IMG/VR virus record: IMGVR_UViG_3300034073_002621
Location: 1-27,548 of that record
DNA from: a virus
Direction: 5' to 3' (one strand)
DNA: 27,548 nt
Of this stretch, positions 25,526 to 27,548 are shown one piece after another; position 1 is the stretch's first letter, and each line of letters starts with the position of its first letter. Below the pieces are notes generated by a model. It was not told the DNA's origin. It worked only from the letters and a program-made list of their open reading frames with translations, and made no database searches. Position numbers and translations under genes: made by a program.

Positions 25526-26270
25526 CTTGTATCTCCTCTGTCCATGTGATAAGTTCCCATTTACCATTCATGTGTTCAACGAGTGCGGTACAAGATTCAA
25601 CCCAATCACCATCGTTCATATAAACAACATCATCAATCATTTTAATTTCTGCGTTATGTATATGACCGCAAATCACACCATCATAACCTTTCCGCTTACA
25701 ATATGCTGCAAGATTATTCTCAAACTGAAATATAAAATCTACTGCCTTCTTAACTTTAACTTTAAGATACTTAGATAGAGACCAATAGCCAAAACCAAGT
25801 CGATGGCGAATCCAATTAAACTTAGTGTTGAGATAGAGGACAAAATCATATGCTTTGTCGCCTAGAAACGATAACCAAGGCGCAAGGCGTGTAATACCAT
25901 CAAATAGGTCGCCATGAGTGACCAGATAGTGCTTACCGTCAACACCAATGTGTTCATACTGATTGAAGATTTCCACATTGCCAAAACTGAACCCATACGG
26001 GAGCATTGGTCTGAGAAATTCATCATGGTTTCCTGCAATATAGATGACTCTTGTGCCTCTCTTTGCATAACCCAGTATTCTTCGCACGACATTGGTGTGA
26101 CTTTGTTTCCATCGCCACTTGTTCTGTTGTATCTTCCAACCATCTATTATATCACCTATGAGGTAAAGCGTTTCGCATGTATTGTGTTTCAAAAAATTAT
26201 TTAATAATTCTGCCTTACAATCTTTAGTTCCCAAATGCACATCACTAATGAATATGCTTTTATAGTGCAA
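25428..26270 (-). CDS. plcP: PlcP-type calcineurin-like phosphoesterase, 280 aa
   Basis: TTG start at 26270 with GGAAG upstream, abutting the stop of the Bax-inhibitor-like gene; no ATG is available before the first motif. All calcineurin-fold motifs are present in order: FISDVHLG, IGDIIDGWKI, AGNHDEFL, VTHGDLFDG and ICGHIHNAEI, with NDGDWVESCTA near the end. The pattern fits LpxH-related PlcP (a phospholipase C releasing diacylglycerol) better than LpxH itself: the WESCTA and AYDFVLYLNTKFN segments are typical of PlcP. The extra C-terminal 35 residues after LITW are Ser/Thr/basic and overlap the next gene. The adjacent glycosyltransferase supports the reading. Confidence 0.82.
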   Translation of the reverse strand: MHYKSIFISDVHLGTKDCKAELLNNFLKHNTCETLYLIGDIIDGWKIQQNKWRWKQSHTNVVRRILGYAKRGTRVIYIAGNHDEFLRPMLPYGFSFGNVEIFNQYEHIGVDGKHYLVTHGDLFDGITRLAPWLSFLGDKAYDFVLYLNTKFNWIRHRLGFGYWSLSKYLKVKVKKAVDFIFQFENNLAAYCKRKGYDGVICGHIHNAEIKMIDDVVYMNDGDWVESCTALVEHMNGKWELITWTEEIQGVANDTSGSSHKQSKRHTRKNNDGVQDTTTVS

Positions 26271-26936
26271 TTATTCTTCCCTGTTTCCTAAGAGTTGTAA
26301 TAAACTTGTAAAGATATTGATAAAGTTGATATACAAACTCAATGCACCAAACCATTGCATTCTGCGAATTTCATCAGTATTTGCAGACCAAAACATATCA
26401 CGGATGCGATTCATGTCATATGCAGTCAGACCCAAGAAAATAAGAATGCAAAGAACATTCAATGTCATTTGTAATGCGGTCGATGCAACAAACATGTTTA
26501 CGATACTTGCAACAATCAGACCAATCACACCTGCAAAAAGAAATGGGCCAAAACCAGACAAGTCTTTCTTTGTAAAGTATCCATAGAATGCCAATGCACC
26601 AAATGATACTGTAGTTCCTGCCAATGCAAGAACAATACTTGCACTTGTGAATATATGAAACAGTAAACTTAAACTCAGACCCATGACACCTGCAAATGCA
26701 AAGAACCATGCCTTGATTGTGCCTTCACTCATCGATTCACCTTTGAATGCAATGAACAAACTCATTGCCAGTGGTGCAAAGATGATGACATAACCAAGAA
26801 GACTACCAAACAATACTGGTGCCATCGGTGCCATAACTGCTGCAATTAACATCGTAACAAAAACTGCAAGTGTCATTCTACTCAAAACACCTGCAACTGC
26901 TGTATTCAAACTTTGTGCTGCTGTAAGTGTGGTCAT
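26271..26936 (-). CDS. Bax inhibitor-1/YccA-like membrane protein, 221 aa
   Basis: Start at 26936 with GGAG 8 nt upstream. Seven hydrophobic helices in the BI-1 pattern (LSRMTLAVFVTMLIAAVM, LLGYVIIFAPLAMSLFIAF, WFFAFAGVMGLSLSLLFHIF and so on). It has FKGESMSEGTIKAWFFAF, YGYFTKKDLSGFGPF and YDMNRIRDMF, where the conserved Asp of the BI-1/TMBIM family sits. YccA in bacteria binds and restrains FtsH; TMBIM members also affect calcium leak. In a phage it could protect early proteins from FtsH or delay lysis. It lies directly before the PlcP gene in the same transcript. Confidence 0.88.
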   Translation of the reverse strand: MTTLTAAQSLNTAVAGVLSRMTLAVFVTMLIAAVMAPMAPVLFGSLLGYVIIFAPLAMSLFIAFKGESMSEGTIKAWFFAFAGVMGLSLSLLFHIFTSASIVLALAGTTVSFGALAFYGYFTKKDLSGFGPFLFAGVIGLIVASIVNMFVASTALQMTLNVLCILIFLGLTAYDMNRIRDMFWSANTDEIRRMQWFGALSLYINFINIFTSLLQLLGNREE

Positions 26937-26946
26937 ATTTTCTCCT

Positions 26947-27548
26947 TTACCCTTCACACGCAAGGCAAACTTCTTCTGTTGCCAATTGTTTCAAATCAAT
27001 TTCTTTGATAACTTCTCTTTCAATTCTCTTACTTACTTTGTCTGCCTTTGCAAGTTTCTCTGAACGGCAGTAGTAAAGCGTTTTCAATCCCTGCTTCCAT
27101 GCCTGAAAGTGAACGGCATGTAAATATTTTATGTTAACATCTGGTCGAAAAAAGAGGTTGACAGATTGCGCTTGGTCAATGTAACTCTGTCGGTTAGCTG
27201 CATGGTCCACGACCCATCTTTGGTCGATTTCCATAGAGGTCTTATAGACATCTTTCGTCCATTCATCCAGAAAGTCGAGATGTTGAACGGATCCGTCATT
27301 GGCGATGATGGAGGACCAAATTTCGTTATAGTCGAGTTTACTGTCATTCTCACATTTCTCCTTAATGATTTTATCCAAATGTTTGTTCTTGTTTAGAAAT
27401 GCACCACTCAATGTATCTTGGCGATAAGCATTAGCACGAAAAGGCTCGATAGATGGACTAGTGTTACCCATAAGAATAGAGGATGATGCATTGGGAGCAA
27501 TAGCCATGACATGACTAAACCTACGACCGGTACCAACAGCATCGGGTG
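26947..27548 (-). CDS. nrdA: Ribonucleotide reductase alpha subunit NrdA, C-terminal part, partial
   Basis: The gene runs off the right edge; about 200 C-terminal residues are seen. Motifs are PDAVGTGRRFSHVMAIAPNA, then SSSILMGNTSPSIEPF of the active-site barrel, WKQGLKTLYYCRSEK with the paired Tyr of the radical pathway (E. coli Tyr730/731), and the redox CLACEG tail. Together with nrdB this gives a complete-looking aerobic reductase. The stop abuts the next gene's ribosome site (GGAG). The N-terminal two thirds are outside the window. Confidence 0.95.
   Translation of the reverse strand, partial: PDAVGTGRRFSHVMAIAPNASSSILMGNTSPSIEPFRANAYRQDTLSGAFLNKNKHLDKIIKEKCENDSKLDYNEIWSSIIANDGSVQHLDFLDEWTKDVYKTSMEIDQRWVVDHAANRQSYIDQAQSVNLFFRPDVNIKYLHAVHFQAWKQGLKTLYYCRSEKLAKADKVSKRIEREVIKEIDLKQLATEEVCLACEG

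Noticed and set aside
26416-26709. 97-codon minus frame
   Set aside because: A shadow frame within the Bax-inhibitor-like gene.

Overview
The window looks like part of a T4-superfamily (myovirus-like) phage genome that infects a Gram-negative, probably marine or freshwater, proteobacterium. The support is: a class I ribonucleotide reductase pair (nrdA C-terminus and nrdB); a long run of tail-fibre and adhesin genes with small accessory proteins; several homing endonucleases; dense, overlapping leftward small genes; sigma70-like early promoters; and T4-late-like TATAAATA boxes. Every gene but one is on the minus strand. The exception is a free-standing GIY-YIG homing endonuclease at 21883-22608. 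No rRNA, tRNA, CRISPR, integrase or insertion sequence was seen, and no stretch over 300 bases lacks a gene.

Right end (20729-27548): transcription runs nrdA (partial), a Bax-inhibitor-1/YccA-type membrane protein, a PlcP-type calcineurin-fold phosphoesterase, a small exported protein, a GT4 glycosyltransferase of the Agt type, nrdB, a small conserved gene, an exported Snase-like nuclease and a zinc-ribbon protein. The two homing endonuclease genes and a few small genes follow. The most striking content is the plcP-agt-like pair lodged between nrdA and nrdB. In marine and soil bacteria this pair turns phospholipids into glycolipids during phosphate starvation. In a phage it would free phosphate or remodel the host membrane while ribonucleotide reductase makes dNTPs.

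Middle (10513-20447): a late, structural region of tail fibre and receptor-binding genes. It has two paralogous fibres sharing a C-terminal adhesin-like domain, each followed by a paralogous small protein of 53-54 residues. It also has an 811-residue LamG/SPRY-like protein, two fibres with a shared N-terminal repeat, and small assembly or accessory proteins. Three of these genes start exactly 7 nt after an AATAAATA box that overlaps the stop codon of the gene upstream, with no Shine-Dalgarno sequence.

Left (1-10500): an early accessory region of about 40 mostly tiny genes joined by ATGA or TAATG overlaps. It is driven by five strong TTGACA/TATAAT-type promoters. Four of these carry a repeated upstream box containing an imperfect palindrome, and two of the four have a hairpin inserted between box and -35. 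The region holds a Zn-metallopeptidase-like protein, a Vsr-like (EDxHD) homing endonuclease with a separate zinc-finger gene, a small GIY-YIG-like protein, a lipoprotein plus FlgT/LPP20-like exported pair, and many micro-membrane proteins.

Family names come from recognising motifs by eye. No database search was run.
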